Counted from the stretch's first letter, positions 45,990 to 59,100 are shown. The stretch is 64,000 nucleotides of DNA from Ovis canadensis (GCF_042477335.2 NC_091246.1:251786501-251850500); one strand, 5' to 3'. The notes: generated by a model not told the origin, from the sequence alone. Translations and numbers: made by a program.

Positions 45990-47233
45990 TGCCGGGAGCC
46001 AGCATGAGGAATCCCACCCGTGACAAGGTCTTGTGGCAGAGATCTGATGGGCAAGGCAAGTCAAATCTCAGGGCTTCCCCCTGGTATTTCATGAGCATGT
46101 ACCCCAAAAAACCCAAGTCTGCCAGCCTTTGTACTCTACTTTTCCACTCTTTTGACACACTCTGGAAAAAGTCAACTCAAGGCTTTAGTCTTCTGCATTT
46201 GAAAGGGTGTTTCAATCCAAAAACCCCTCTGATGGCTTTCCAGCCTGCCTGCAGAACTCGTGTACAGCTGTGCATATCATTGTTTGAGGCCTCCCCACCT
46301 CGGGAGGCACAGGAAGCTTAAAACATCCTAGGAATGTAGGGGCTTCCAAGGAGTCAAAATCATTAGAATAGGACTGATTAAAGATTTCATTTGTTGAGCC
46401 AATACTTGCTGCCAAATTTTCACATCTTTTATTTGTAGATATAGTTGGTATATAAAAAAACAGGTAGTAGACCTGGTATTAGCAACATTAGATCTTTGAG
46501 TTAAGTACTTTCTTTGTTATAACCCACTGCACCTTTGTTCTACAGGAATGTAACTTTATTTAGTACTTTGAGGGTGATACAGAGTAAAGAAAAAACACTT
46601 CCAGGGAAAAGGAGTTTTCTGGTTGATAGACAATTATCCAGGAAGAGAGCCATAAAAATGTTAACAGGCCTCTTGGCCAGAAGATAATGTAAACCACCTG
46701 AGACCTTTTGTATACAGGAGGGTATACAAAAAGAAAGCCTGGTCTCAATGAGGGTCAGGACTGCTGCCCCTGCATAACTCTGCACATTCCATTATTTCTT
46801 TATGTACAACTTGGGGTATATAAGCTGACTTTGAAAGATAAAGTTTTTGGAGTCTTGCACCAGTGCTGGGCTTTCCCCATGTCATTCTTTTCTCCCCTTT
46901 TTCGGCTGAATTCCCATCTGGAGCAGGGAAGCTCACCACGTCTACTCACTTGCCCTGGCTGCTAAGATCCACGTGAAAGGGAGCCTAAGGCGGGGCACCC
47001 TTCGATACTCAAGTGGGCACCAGTGGCCTAACATAGATGGTGCAAACCTCTTGTCTCGAGGTTTTATTGGTTTTCCCCATAAACCAAGTTATTCAGCCTC
47101 TTTTTCTCCACCTAAGTTTCCTACTATACTATTTCTTCCTAATCTAATCTTATATTTCTAAATACATAACTTTTCCTCGCCTATCCGTCTCCTCTTCAAG
47201 TCACCCTGGATCCACCGGGGCTGGACCCCGGCA
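45990..47233 (+). repeat. solo LTR, ERV2/ERVK-like, only in unit B
   Basis: 1,244 bp with inverted ends TGCCGGG and CCCGGCA and a perfect 6-bp target duplication CTCCCC (45,984-45,989 and 47,234-47,239). A TATATAA at 46,817-46,823 followed by AGATAAAG supports sense orientation. No internal retroviral sequence remains, so it is a recombined solo LTR. The empty CTCCCC site in unit A is at 22,321-22,326. The same family lies antisense at 6,062-7,664. Confidence 0.92.
46817..46823 (+). promoter_or_regulatory. TATA box of the solo LTR
   Basis: TATATAA in the LTR with a polyadenylation-like AGATAAAG about 15 bp downstream. A possible outward + strand promoter about 9.3 kb upstream of gene B; activity is not shown by the sequence. 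Confidence 0.45.
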
Positions 47234-47534
47234 CTCCCCCATCTTTCCCCTTAGTCTGTGAGTCTGTTTTGATTTTGTAAATGAATTCGTTCGTATCATT
47301 TTTTTAAGATTCCACATATAAGTGATGTCATATAGTATCGACTTTCTCTGCTTTTCTTCGATTAGTGTGAGCATCTCTTGGTAAGCCCAGCCTCTTTCAA
47401 TTTCCTCTTCCCCTGCAGACCTTCCACATTAATAATAGTAATTCTGAGCTGCATCTAGCCACCTCTGGCAGGTTTCATCTCAGATGGAATCCAGGCAGTG
47501 AGGCCATTTCAGTAAATGAGACTTTTGGGAAGTG

Positions 47535-47610
47535 ATGACAGAGGCGCCTGGCAGGTTACAGTCCATAGGGGTGCAAGGAGTTGGACACAACTGAAGTGAC
47601 TTAGTGCATG
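47535..47610 (+). repeat. Bov-tA SINE 3' fragment
   Basis: ATGACAGAGGCGCCTGGCAG through CAACTGAAGTGACTTAGTGC; counterpart of 22,615-22,692. Confidence 0.75.
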
Positions 47611-47769
47611 AGTCAAGCGAAGGACTCTAGTCACTGGCTGAAAGGGGGTGTCTCTTAGGAGATGGGGGTTCACCTTCTCTGCAGTGAGGTTGGGGGCAGC
47701 AGGCTCCAAGCTCAGCCAGCTCTTCTCATTTCCACCTCCATCTATGCTGGCTAAGAAAGTAGCCCCTGG

Positions 47770-47970
47770 GTACAATGACTCATCTGTATCATGGGGATTT
47801 GGGCAGTGCCTCTTTGCACTTACTCTGTGTGAACCACTTAGAACAGTGCCCAGCATGTAGCAGGGGCAGCTCTGGCTGACCTGTATTCTGACCCAAATTC
47901 TGCCACTCACCTGCTGCTGTGTGACTCTGGGCAGGTTCCTAACCTTGCTAGGCCCCAGTCGATGGTAACT
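47770..47970. repeat. MIR relics
   Basis: Counterpart of 22,850-23,060. Confidence 0.6.
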
Positions 47971-48170
47971 ATTCTCCATAGAATTTGCACTTCAGGGTCT
48001 AAGCCCTCTCCAGCTTCCTCCCATCCTCCACCTGGAGATCTCGATGGATCATGGACAAATAGTATCACCAAGTGTATCCCCACTGTTTCCAAGGAAGTGA
48101 AAACTCAGATTTGCTGGAAAGGATCAGGAAATGATCAGTTCTATCTATTATATGCTGCTGATGGAGCCAA

Positions 48171-49097
48171 ATAGGAAAAGGAGTACGTCAAGGCTGTATA
48201 TTGTCACCCTGCTTATTTAACTTATATGCAGAGTACATCATGAGAAACGTTGGACTGGAAGAAACACAAGCTGAAATCAAGAGTGCCGGGAGAAATATCA
48301 ATAACCTCAGATATGCAGATGACACCACCCTTATGGCAGAAAGTGAAGAGGAACTAAAAAGCCTCTTGATGAAACTGAAAGAGGAGAGTGAAAAAGTTGG
48401 CTTAAAGCTCAACATTCAAAAAACAAAGATCATGGCATCCAGTCACATCACTTCATGGCAAATAGATGGGGAAACAGTGGAAACAGTGTCAGACTTTATT
48501 TTTCTGGGCTCCAAAATCACTGCAGATGGTGATTGCAGCCAAAAATTAAAAGATACTTACTCCTTGGAAGAAAAGTTATGATTAACCTAGACAGTATATT
48601 CAAAAGCAGAGACATTACTTTGCCAACAAAGGTCAGTCTAGTCAAGGCCATGATTTTTCAAGTAGTCATGTATGGATGTGAGAGTTGGACTGTGAAGAAG
48701 GTTGAGCACCGAAGAATTGATGCTTTTGAACTGTGCTGTTGGAGAAGACTCTTGAGAGTCCCTTGGACTGCAAGGAGATCCAATCAGTCCATTCTAAAGG
48801 AGATCAACCATGGGATTTCTTTGGAAGGAATGATGCTAAAGCTGAAACTCCAGTACTTTGGCCACCTCATGCAAAGAGTTGACTCATTGGAAAAGACTTT
48901 GATGCTGGGAGGGATTGGGGGCAGGAGGAGAAGGGGACGACAGAGGATGAGATGGCTGGATGGCATCACTGACTCGATGGGTGTGAGTCTGAGTGAACTC
49001 CCGGAGTTGGTGATGGACAGGGAGGTCTGGCGTGCTGCGATTCAGGGGGTCGCAAAGAGTCGGACATGACTGAGCGACTGAACTGAATTGAACTGAA
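48171..49097 (+). pseudogene. BovB LINE, 5'-truncated, only in unit B
   Basis: 0.93 kb, from the RQGCILSPCLFNLYAEY segment to the tail. The first frame (48,201-48,581) holds the catalytic LRYADDTTLMAES and the next (48,533-49,069) the rest of the C-terminus, offset by a frameshift near 48,540. Imperfect target duplications CTGATGGAGCCAA (48,158-48,170) and CTGATGGAAGCAA (49,098-49,110) surround it. Unit A keeps the single site (23,237-23,249). Confidence 0.92.
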
Positions 49098-49254
49098 CTG
49101 ATGGAAGCAAAAGCTAGGGAGTTTCTAAATTTCAACCAATTTCAGAGAAAGGAAGAACTCTAAGAACCTTTCTATCTTCTGATTCAGCAATTTCACTTCT
49201 GGAAATTTATTTTAAAGAAACTTCCCTTTTAAAATAGACAAAGATCTATTATTA

Positions 49255-49385
49255 TCATAGTCTTTTCTCTTCTTTTCTTTGGCCACATAACATGGGGGAC
49301 CTTAGTTCCCCAAACAGGGATCGAACCAGCACCCCATGCAATGGAAGCTCAGAGTCCTGACCACTGGACCGTCAGGGAAGTCCCC
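49255..49385 (-). repeat. CHR-like SINE, antisense
   Basis: Counterpart of 23,380-23,520. Confidence 0.65.
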
Positions 49386-49571
49386 AGAGTGTTTCTACAA
49401 CGATGAGCAATGGTGACCTAAAAGTCATAATGAAAAAAAACCATAGAAACAGACCTAGGAACCAAAATGATAGGATTAGTAGATAAACATATTACGACAG
49501 TCTTACACCTATGTTCTATATATTTAAGAAAATAGAGGAAAGCTTGAGCCTGTTAATTAGAAACAGAAAAA

Positions 49572-49790
49572 GAAATGGAAGTCTCTGAGTCGTGTCTGAC
49601 TCTTTGCGACCCCATGGACTACAGCCCGCCAGGCTCCTCTGTCCATGGGATTTTCCAGGTAAGAATACTGGAGTGGGTGGCCATTTCCTTCTCCACTGGA
49701 TCTTCCTGACCCACGGAGCGAACCTGGGTCTCCTGTACTGCCGGCAGACTCTACTGTCTGAGCCACCAGGGAAGCCAATTAGAAACATAG
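49572..49790 (-). repeat. Bov-tA SINE, antisense
   Basis: Counterpart of 23,710-23,925; AATTAGAAACA flanks on both sides. Confidence 0.9.
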
Positions 49791-49882
49791 AAGATATTAA
49801 AAAAAAAAAAAAAAACTAGATCAAATTTCTAGAGAGAATTAAATACACTGAGATGACGGAGCTGATAGGATTAATGCAGATT

Positions 49883-52800
49883 TCAGTTCAGTTCAGTCGC
49901 TCAGTCATGTCCGCCTCTTTGTGGCCCCATGAATTGCAGCATGCCAGGCCTCCCTGTCCATCACCAACTCCTGGAGTTCGCTCAAACTCATGTCCATCGA
50001 GTCAGTGAAGCTATCCAGCCATCTCATCCTCTGTCGTCCCCTTCTCCTCCTGCTCCCAGTCCCTCCCATCATCAGGGTCTTTTCCAATGAGTCAACTCTT
50101 CGCATGAGGTGGCCAAAGTATTGGAGTTTCAGCAGTAGCATCAGTCCTTCCAATGAACACCCAGGACTGATCTCCTTCAGAATAGACTGGTTGGACCTCC
50201 TTGCAGTCCAAGGGACTCTCAAGAGTCTTCTCCAACACCACAGTTCAAAAGCATCAATTCTTTGGCGCTCAGCTTTCTTCACAGTCCAACTCTCACATCC
50301 ATACATGACCACTGGAAAAACCATAGCATTGACTAGACGGACTTTTGTTGGCAAAGTAATGTCTCTGCTTTTCAATATACTATCCAGGTTGCTCATAACT
50401 TTCCTTCCAAGGAGTCGGTGTCCTTTAAGGAGTAGGTGATTGCAGTCTTCATGGCTGCAATCACCATCTGCAGCGATTTTGGAGCCCCCAAAATAAAGTC
50501 TGACACTGTTTCCACTGTTTCCCCATCTATTTCCCATGAAGTGATGGGACCAGATGCCATGATCTTCGTTTTCTGAATGTTGAGCTTTAAGCCAACTTTG
50601 TCACTCTCCTCTTTCACTTTCATCAAGAGGCTTTTTAGTTCCTCTTCATTTTCTGCCATAAGGGTGGTGTCATCTGCATATCTGAGGTTATTGATATTTC
50701 TCCCGGCAATCTTGATTCCAGCTTGTGCTCCTTCCAGCCCAGCGTTTCTCATGATGTACTCTGCATATAAGTTAAATAAACAGGGTGATGATATGCAGCC
50801 TTGATGTACTCCTTTTCCTATTTGGAACCAGTCTGTTGTTCCATGTCCAGTTCTAACTGTTGCTTCCTGACCTGCATATAGGTTTCTCAAGAGGTAGGTC
50901 AGGTGGTCTGGTATTCCCATCTCTTTCAGAATTTTCCACAGTTTATTGTGATCCACACAGTCAAAGACTTTGGCATAGTCAATAAAGCAGAAATAGATGT
51001 TTTTCTGGAACTCTCTTACTTTTTCCATGATCCAGCGCATGTTGGCAATTTGATCTCTGGCTCCTCTGCCTTTTCTAAAACCAGCTTGAACATCTGGAAT
51101 TTCATGGTTCCCGTATTGCTGAAGCCTGGCTTGGAGAATTTTGTGCATTACTTTACTAGTGTGTGAGATAAGTGCAATTGTGCAGTAGCTTTGAGCAGTC
51201 TTTGGCATTGCCTTTCTTTGGGATTGGAATGAAAACTGACCTTTTCCAGTCCCGTGGCCACTGCTGAGTTTTCCAGATTTGCTGGCATATTGAGCGAAGC
51301 ACTTTCACAGCATCGTCTTTCAGGATTCGAAACAGCTCCACTGGAATTCCATCACCTCCACTAGCTATGTTCATAGTGATGCTTTCTAAGGCCCACTTGA
51401 CTTCACATTCCAGGATGTCTGGCTCTAGGTGAGTGATCACACCGTCGTGATTATCTGCATCATGAAGCTCTTTTTTGTACAGTTCTTCTGCATATTCTTG
51501 CCACCTCTTCTTAATATCTTCTGCTTCTGTTAGGCCCATACCATTTCTGTCCTTTATCGAGCCCATCTTTGCATGAAATGTTCCCTTCGTATCTCTAATT
51601 TTCTTGAAGAGATCTCTAGTCTTTCCCATTCTGTTCTTTTCCTCTATTTCTTTGCCTTGATTGCTGAGGAAGGCTTTCTTATCTCTCCTTGCTATTCTTT
51701 GGAACTCTGCATTCAAATGCTTGTATCTTTCCTTTTCTCCTTTGCTTTTTGCTTCTCTTCTTTTCACAGCTATTTGTAAGTCTTTCCCAGACAGCCATTT
51801 TGCTTTTTTGCATTTCTTTTCCATGGGGATGGTCTTGATCCCTGTCTCTGTACAATGTCACGAACCTCATTCCATAGTTCATCAGGCACTCTGTCTATCA
51901 GATCTAGACCCTTAAATCTATTTCTCACTTCCACTGTATAGTCATAAGGGATTTGATTGAGGTCATACCTGAATGGTTAAGTGGTTTTCCCTACTTTCTT
52001 CAATTTGAGTCTGAATTTGGCAATAAGGAGTTCCTGATCTGAGCCATAGTCAGCTCCAGGTCTTGTTTTTGCTGACTGTATAGAGCTTCTCCATCTTTGG
52101 CTGCAAAGAATGTAATCAATCTGATATTGGTGTTGACCATCTGGTGATGTCCATGTGTAGAGTCTTCTCTTGTGTTGTTGGAAGAGGGTGTTGGCTATGA
52201 CCAGTGCGTTCTCTTGGCAAAACTCTATTAGCCTTTGCCCTGCTTCATTCCATACTCCAAGGCCAAATTTGCCTGTTACTCCAGGTGTTTCTTGACTTCC
52301 TACTTTTGCATTCTCAGTTCAGTTCAGTTCAGTCGCTCAGTCGTGTCCGACTCTTCTATTAAAAAAAAAAAAGGACATCTTTTGGGGTGTTAGTTATAAA
52401 AGGTCTTGTAGGTCTTCATAGAACTGTTCAACTTCAGCTTTTTCAGCATTATTGGTTGGGCCATAGGCTTGGATTACTGTGATATTGAATGGTTTCCCTT
52501 GGAAATGAACAGAGATCATTCTGTCGTTTTTGAGGTTGCATCCAAGTACTGCATTTTGGACTCTTTTGTTGACCACGATGGCTACTAAATTTCTTCTAAG
52601 GGATTCCTGCCCACAGTAGTAGATATAATGGTCATCTGAGTTAAATTCACCCATTCCAGTCCATTTTAGTTCGCTGATTCCTAGAATGTTGACGTCACTC
52701 TTGCCATCTCCTGTTTGTCCGCTTCCAAGTTGCCTTGATTCATGGACCTGACATTCCAGGTTCCTATGCAATATTGCTCTTTACAGCATCGGACGTTGCT

Positions 52801-53026
52801 TCTAAAAACAGTCACATCCGCAACTGGGTATTGGTTTTGCTTTGGCTCCATCCCTTCATTCTTTCTGGAGTTATTTCTCTATTGATCTCCAGTAGCATAT
52901 TGGGCACTTACCGACCTGGGGAGTTCCTCTTTCAGTATCCTATCATTTTGCCTTTTCATACTGTTCATGAGGTTGTCAAGGCAAGAATACTGAAGTGGTT
53001 TGCCATTCCCTTCTTCAGTGGACCAC
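49883..53026 (-). pseudogene. BovB LINE, near full-length, antisense, only in unit B
   Basis: 3.14 kb, the longest BovB in the window. On the minus strand it runs from the 5' UTR (GTGGTCCACTGAAGAAGGG at the right) through the endonuclease (52,394-52,771: ELKWTGMGEFNSDDHYIYY), a middle frame (51,156-51,824) and the reverse transcriptase (50,393-51,208: FIDYAKVFDCVDHNKLW and LRYADDTTLMAE) to the tail at 49,883. The frames are offset near 51,160-51,210 and 50,400-50,480, so it is not functional as it stands. A small BovB tail is nested at 52,315-52,358. Unit A has the uninterrupted site near 24,021. Confidence 0.93.
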
Positions 53027-53319
53027 TTAGACAATGTAAAACAAAAGGATAGCTATTTATTCTGTTCATTTTAAGCAGCAAAGGTGCAGATGAAGATGAC
53101 GGTGGTGGGAGTCACCGTAGCTCACATTTGTTGGTTTCTGGCTACTGACTGAGCTCTGTCCCCATATCACCTCATTTAATTCCCACAAGTCTATGAAGCA
53201 GGTGCTATGGTAACCAAGCTGGACCCTATGGTGCTTTCCCAGGACAGACCTGCCCCCACATGGGTCTTCCACCTGCCTCTCACTATAAAAAAACTTTAAC
53301 CTCCTAGATATTCCCCAAG

Positions 53320-53880
53320 TGCCAAAGAGTACATTTAATCAGAATAGTGAGAAAAATGCAAAGCCAAAAGGAAACAGTCAAGCAAGACAAAAATAATAAT
53401 AGTTTAGCCATTAAACAAACTCGAGGACATTTAGTTCCTCCTTAAAGGCTGTTCTGAGCCAGTCATATGAACTGCTTCACAGACTCCACCATGTGGAAGG
53501 AGGTAACTGTATGTAAGCTGTCACAAGCACATAGACTCCAGACGATTCAAACCAGAAGGTTGACGATATTAATCCCTTAATTCTCTTACCACCAACCAAT
53601 CAGAAGAATGCCCACAGGCTGACCACACACCCCCAACCCCCTCCCCCTCATCCTGTCTTTAAAGCCTTTGCCTGAAAGACACCATGGGACTTCAGGCCTT
53701 TTGAGAAACAGTCGGACACTACTGAGCGACTGAACTGAACTGAACTGAGCATTAGCTGTCTGGACTGCTTGCTTGGTGCCCTGCAGTCAACGATGCTCTT
53801 TACTTCACTGTGACCGGAAGTCAGTAGACTGGCTTTTCTGGGCAAGCGGACTCAAGTTTGGTTCTGTAACACTCTCACCA
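53320..53880 (+). repeat. ERV1-like LTR, sense
   Basis: Counterpart of 24,310-24,870, including the 38-bp nested BovB tail at 53,711-53,748. Confidence 0.6.
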
Positions 53881-55095
53881 CCGTGTTTCACGCATGAGAA
53901 AATGGAAGAGGTGGAGCTGAGCAGCTTTCTCCGGGTGCAGCAGGTGGAACACCAGGGAGGCAGCCTGGGCTTGGGTCCCACCTCCAGCCTCTTGGTCTCC
54001 CTGTGATGCTACATAACCGGTGTGGCAGTCACCATAATGGCATTTTATTGCAGGTGTGTTGCGTGCAGAGTGTTGTGTGTATGTGGTCTCTAAACCCCGC
54101 GGCCATCAGAGGAGAGAGGGCCGGTTGCCTCCACATTGTCCACGTTCTGCAAATGAGGAAAGCAAGGCTCTTGAGGTCAAGTGATTTGCCCAGGGTCCCA
54201 AGCTGGTAGGAGAAGAAGCCACAGTGTGAATGCGTTCCCTTTGAACTGTGCCCTGGGACCTCTGGGGATGTCTGGGACAGCAGATTTTGAAGACTTTTGG
54301 CAGCATCTATCAAGTCTTCTCTCCCACTAGGGCAAAGACCTCTGGAATCAGCAGAAGTCCTGGCTACTTTTGCTTCTGCCCAATTGAGATGAACTCAGGG
54401 GGAAGCTGGGGCTCAGAAGGGTAACCACAGACCTAGAAGAGTGCACAGGAAGGTCCCACGTTGGTAACAGCAAAGAGGTAAAGAGCATGTGCCTATAGAG
54501 CACGCCTAGGGGAGGCAGCCAGCAGTTGCCGGAGAGATTTCATGTGTGTGCTGCTGAGTATTTTGCGTGCAGATGGCTTTTCCATTATGAGATGATCAGT
54601 TAATGACTGAGTCTAGGAATAAAGGAAAACTAGATTTTAAAGAGACAGAGAAGAGGGAGAGGGAGATCGCCCAGCAGTGACTTGGCTTCTTTTGTGTAGA
54701 CCCGTCAGCTCGCAGCAAAGAGGTCAGCCTGTGCTCTATGCTCTTGAACAGCCGTCTGACAGGCACCGAAGAAGCCCAGTTTCTGCGCTCATGGGCTCTC
54801 CAGCAAACCTCAGAAGGTTACTGGTAGAGCATTGTAGCAGACTATCCATTTGTAATGCCAAGCATGTCTTGCCATCAGCACCTCCACCCTAGCTGGGCTG
54901 GGTCCAGGCCATTCTCCTCATTAGGAGTCCCACCTTAAACTGGGGACGACCTTCTGCAGGGCAAGTTGGCAACACATGTCAGTTGCCTTCAAGTTGTATG
55001 TGTGGTTTGACTCGGCAAGCCCGCTTCGGGAGCATACCCTGTAGAAACAATCCTGGGCAGGGACGAGGTTTCATCTCAAAGACTTCTTTCACTGT
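53881..55095. other. intergenic, counterpart of 24,871-26,085
   Basis: A MIR relic at about 54,110-54,240; otherwise nothing recognised. Confidence 0.45.
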
Positions 55096-55432
55096 CCTGC
55101 TGTGTGGTCTAGAATAGTATGATATTAGAAATAACCCATACGCCCAACAATAGGGGATTCCTTAAATGAATGGCATACAAGGCTACCTTTCAAAATTTTC
55201 TGCAAGAGATGGTTTAACAACACACAAATATGTTTAGGTTATTTTAGTAAATGAAAAGACAGACTACAAAGTACAACCTGTAGTGTTTACCTAAATTGGT
55301 CAGGGAAAAGTGTGGAAAGATATATACAGAGAGTAATAGAACCAGGATAACATTGACACCAAGATGGTAATGATGGAACAACTTAAGTGCCCATCAAAGG
55401 ATGAGTGCGTAAAGAAGACATCGTTCATATGT

Positions 55433-55471
<39 letters not shown>

Positions 55472-55840
55472 AATATCTTAAAATAGAGAGTAGAATGGTG
55501 GTTATGAGGAAGTGCGGGAGGGGGAGAGCTAAGACAAATATTGTATAAGTGTACGCACTTGCAACAAGTAGTAAATAGGTCCTACACAGTAGAGTGAATA
55601 TTGACAACAATGTTGTGTTATAATCACCAAACTTGCCGAGAGACTGGATATTCATTACTCCAACCACAAAGAGAAATTGTAATTACATGACGTGATAGAA
55701 ATGCTAATTATTGCTGCACTAACACTCAGATCATGATATATAAATGTATCAAATCAATATATTGTCCCCTTAAATTGACACAGTTGTATGTCAATTTCAT
55801 TGAAAAAATTAGTGGTGATGAATGGATTCACAAAGGATTT
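55096..55840 (+). repeat. old L1 3' region with (GT)19 run
   Basis: Counterpart of 26,086-26,830. The GT run at 55,431-55,468 has lost the interruptions seen in unit A. Confidence 0.6.
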
Positions 55841-56037
55841 TAAATTGCTTCTAGTTGTTCAAGCTCTCCAAATCTTCTATGCCAATCATGCAATCAAAAC
55901 CACTTTTAAAAGCTATTAAAAACAGGAATAATAAAAATCCGCATTGCCAGAAAAGAGGAAACACAAAGCGCCTGGGTGACCTCCGGCAGGGCTGAAGCTG
56001 GGAGGGGGGAGTGAGCTCGGCAGGCAGGGCCATCTGA

Positions 56038-56046
56038 TATAAGGGG
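56038..56046 (+). promoter_or_regulatory. TATA box of gene B
   Basis: TATAAGGGG, 65 bp upstream of the start codon. It differs from the gene A version by one inserted A that restores TATAA. Position fits a core promoter; not proven. Confidence 0.55.
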
Positions 56047-56102
56047 CTGCTGGCTCGCAAGGGGCCTTCCAGTCGCTGCCTCCACTGCTCTGTGCTGGGG
56101 TC

Positions 56103-56142
56103 ATGGGCCTCTCCCTGCTCTGCGTGCTGCTGGTCTTTGCTG
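56103..56142 (+). CDS. PLA2G2D: gene B coding exon 1 (signal peptide)
   Basis: [13 protein letters not shown] plus one base; donor GTGAGT. Confidence 0.88.
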
Positions 56143-59100
56143 GTGAGTGGGGACAGCACCCACAGCCGGGGAGGCGGGGAGGGAGGCTGGGGTGCCCTGT
56201 ACCTCTTTCCTAAACTGAGCTGCTGTGCTGATCATCCCGGACCCGGTCCCCCAGTCCCCCACTATTCGGCCCCCTGCAGGAGTCATCAGTGGCTCAATCC
56301 CCTGGAACAGTGGCTTCAGCCAGAGGGCTGTGGGCGGCCAAGCTGGGTGGCAGGCAGAGGCGGGAAACTAGACGTTCACAAACTGGGCTCCAGCTGAACT
56401 GACGTCTGTGGTACTTCGGACACAAACTACGGAAATGGATCTGCCCTCCTGTGTCCCTCTGAGCAGATAATAGTGATCTCTCACATATGCACACCTCTCC
56501 ACACTTTCAGGGGCCTTTCCTGGTGGCTCAGTCAGTAAAGAATCCGCCTGCAGTGCAAGAGACCCAGGTTCCCTCCCTGGGTTGGCAAGATCCCCTGGAG
56601 AAGAAAATGGCAATCCACTCCAGTATCCTTGCCTGGGAAATCCTGTGGACAGCGGAGCCTAGCAGGCTAGAGTCTGTGGGGTCGAGAAGTTGAACATGGC
56701 TTAGCGACAAACCACCATCTTTTCAGAACCCTTCAGCTCCCTTGACCCTGGGGGTTCTGTTGTCCATTGGGAAATGGTGAAGTTTCCACCTGATCTTTAA
56801 CAGATCAAATGTTGCAAATCTGGGTGCTAGCAAACTGGAGTGTTTACTTGTTGATCCATCTCAGAATATGTGGTCTGAGAAAGCACTTGCATTTCGTTTT
56901 TAACGTGCTTTATGTTATTTTTGGGACTCCCAAATTCCCGAGAGGAGCACACCACCAGGGTTACGGTGAAAACCACTAGGAAAGCTGCAATCAACTGCAG
57001 AAATTCATCTCTCAGATGCAAAGAGGCAATACAGTGTAGAGATGAAATACACAGATTAACCTGCATTCAGATGCTGGCCCATCAGCTTCCAGTGCTATGA
57101 CCGTGGCCAAGTCCCCCTACCCGTCTATACCTCATCTGTAAAGTGGGCACAATAACATCCTCTTCACTGGGTTGTTAGAAGGGCTCTAATGAGAAAATAT
57201 GTACAAAACCCCTAGCAAGGGTGAGGAACAGTTAGCGAGCAGTAACTTAACACAAAGCGCATGCCTGAGTTAGTGGTGATGTTGTCCCTGCCACTGTCGC
57301 TAACCCTTGGGAGAAGGGGCTCCATCCCTCTCAGCGACAGCTGAGGATGGAAAAAGCAACCAAGGCAGGAATCACTGTTAAGCTAAGTCAGTGTCCCGAA
57401 GCCCTCTTGACCACAAGTTGAGCTCCTCGATTCCCCAGGGCTGGGTTGACCTCACTGTAAAACTGTAAGAAATAAGACCACTGAAAGCACCCCGAATCAA
57501 AGCTGAATTTGTTTGCTTGGCGAGGAACAGCTACAGAATTCAGGTGTGAAGTTGTGTGTCTACTTCTAAGCTGAAATAGAAAGGTCTAAACTTGGGGTGC
57601 ACAAGTAGATGGAGGTTCAGCAAAAAGGTGAGATTCCAAATTCAGATCCCTGGCTGGCCTATTGGGTGGACATTAACTCTCGGCTGTGGTCTGTTTCTAG
57701 GGCCTTATCACCAAATCTGGGGTTCCAGGGGGCTTGAGGTCATTCCTCAGCACAGTCACAATTAAGGTTTCTCTGTAGCATCTGTACAGCTAGAGCCACC
57801 GTGGCAAACAAGAGTGGCAGCGTGGGCTTCCACACACTGGGGACACGACCTACCTGCAAGTCCCAGCCTCTACCAGCTGACGTTTAGCTGCAGCCCTGGT
57901 GGCTCAGACAGTAAAGAATCTGCCTGAAATGGACCCAGATTCGATCCCTGGGTCGGGCAGATCCCCTGGAGAACAGAATGGCTATCCAGGCCCGTATCCT
58001 TGCCTGGAGAATCCCATGGACAGAGGAACCAGGCAGGCTACCGTCCATGGGGTCGCAAAGAGTCAGGCACCACTGAGTAACTATCCCTTTCTTCGCAAGG
58101 CAAGCACCCTGCTTCTGATGGCACCCCTGCCCACTGCATGAGTTCATCCCAGACCCAGCTGTCCCTAGTGTAGGGCTCTCCCCTGGTTACTACTCACTTT
58201 ATTTGAGTGTAGAGCTTCCATTATAACACCGTTTACTTGAGGGTCGGGGGGGGGGGTCTTCCACAACTGGGGTCACCCGAAGGGGCCTCCCCAGCCCAGT
58301 CTCTCTGCGATTCTGGGCTCCATCTGTGTTCCTGAGTCATCCCCGAGGTTGCACACAGGTACATCCAGTCCCGTTTGCATCTATCTCTTTCTCCCAAATT
58401 CTTCCATGAATTCATTGGCTTAATATATTTTATTTCTCCTAACTGAATATAATGCATTCCTCTCTCCCAATGAAGTGAATTCCCCTTATGATCAATTCTC
58501 ACCAGCAGATATTATGACTGAAGTGAAAAATATTCATGAAAAACATTGATTTCTAAATCACACTCCTTTCCAGAAGAGCCATGCATATTTTTTTAAAGGG
58601 CTTTTTTTAATGATTGTATTTATTTTATTTTATTGCTGGCTGTGCTGGGTCTCCGTTGCTGGGTGAGGTTTCTCTCTGTTAGCGGTGTATGGCCTTCTCA
58701 GCACGGGGACTCTCTTGTATTGGAGGGAAAGTTCTAGGGGGCGTGGGTTTCAGTAGTTGCGGCACGTGGGCTCTGTAGTTGTGGCTCCCGGGCATGATAG
58801 CTATGGCCCGTGGGCTTAGCTGCTCCTTGGCACGCGGGAACTTCCTGGACCAGGGACTGAACCTGTGTCTCCTGCACTGGCGGGTGGATTCTTTACCACT
58901 GAGCCACCAGGAAAGCCCCCACGCATACTGTTAACGTGTGGATTCTCTATGGGCTGTGGTGGGAGTCGGGGGTGGTGGGGGGAGTGTCTTCCTACTATCG
59001 AATGTGAACCCAGAGACAGAGAGCAGAGCCAGGCTGCCCTGGGTTAGCATCCTGCTCCTCTGGTTACCAGCTACTATGACCTGGAGCAAGTTACTGAAGG

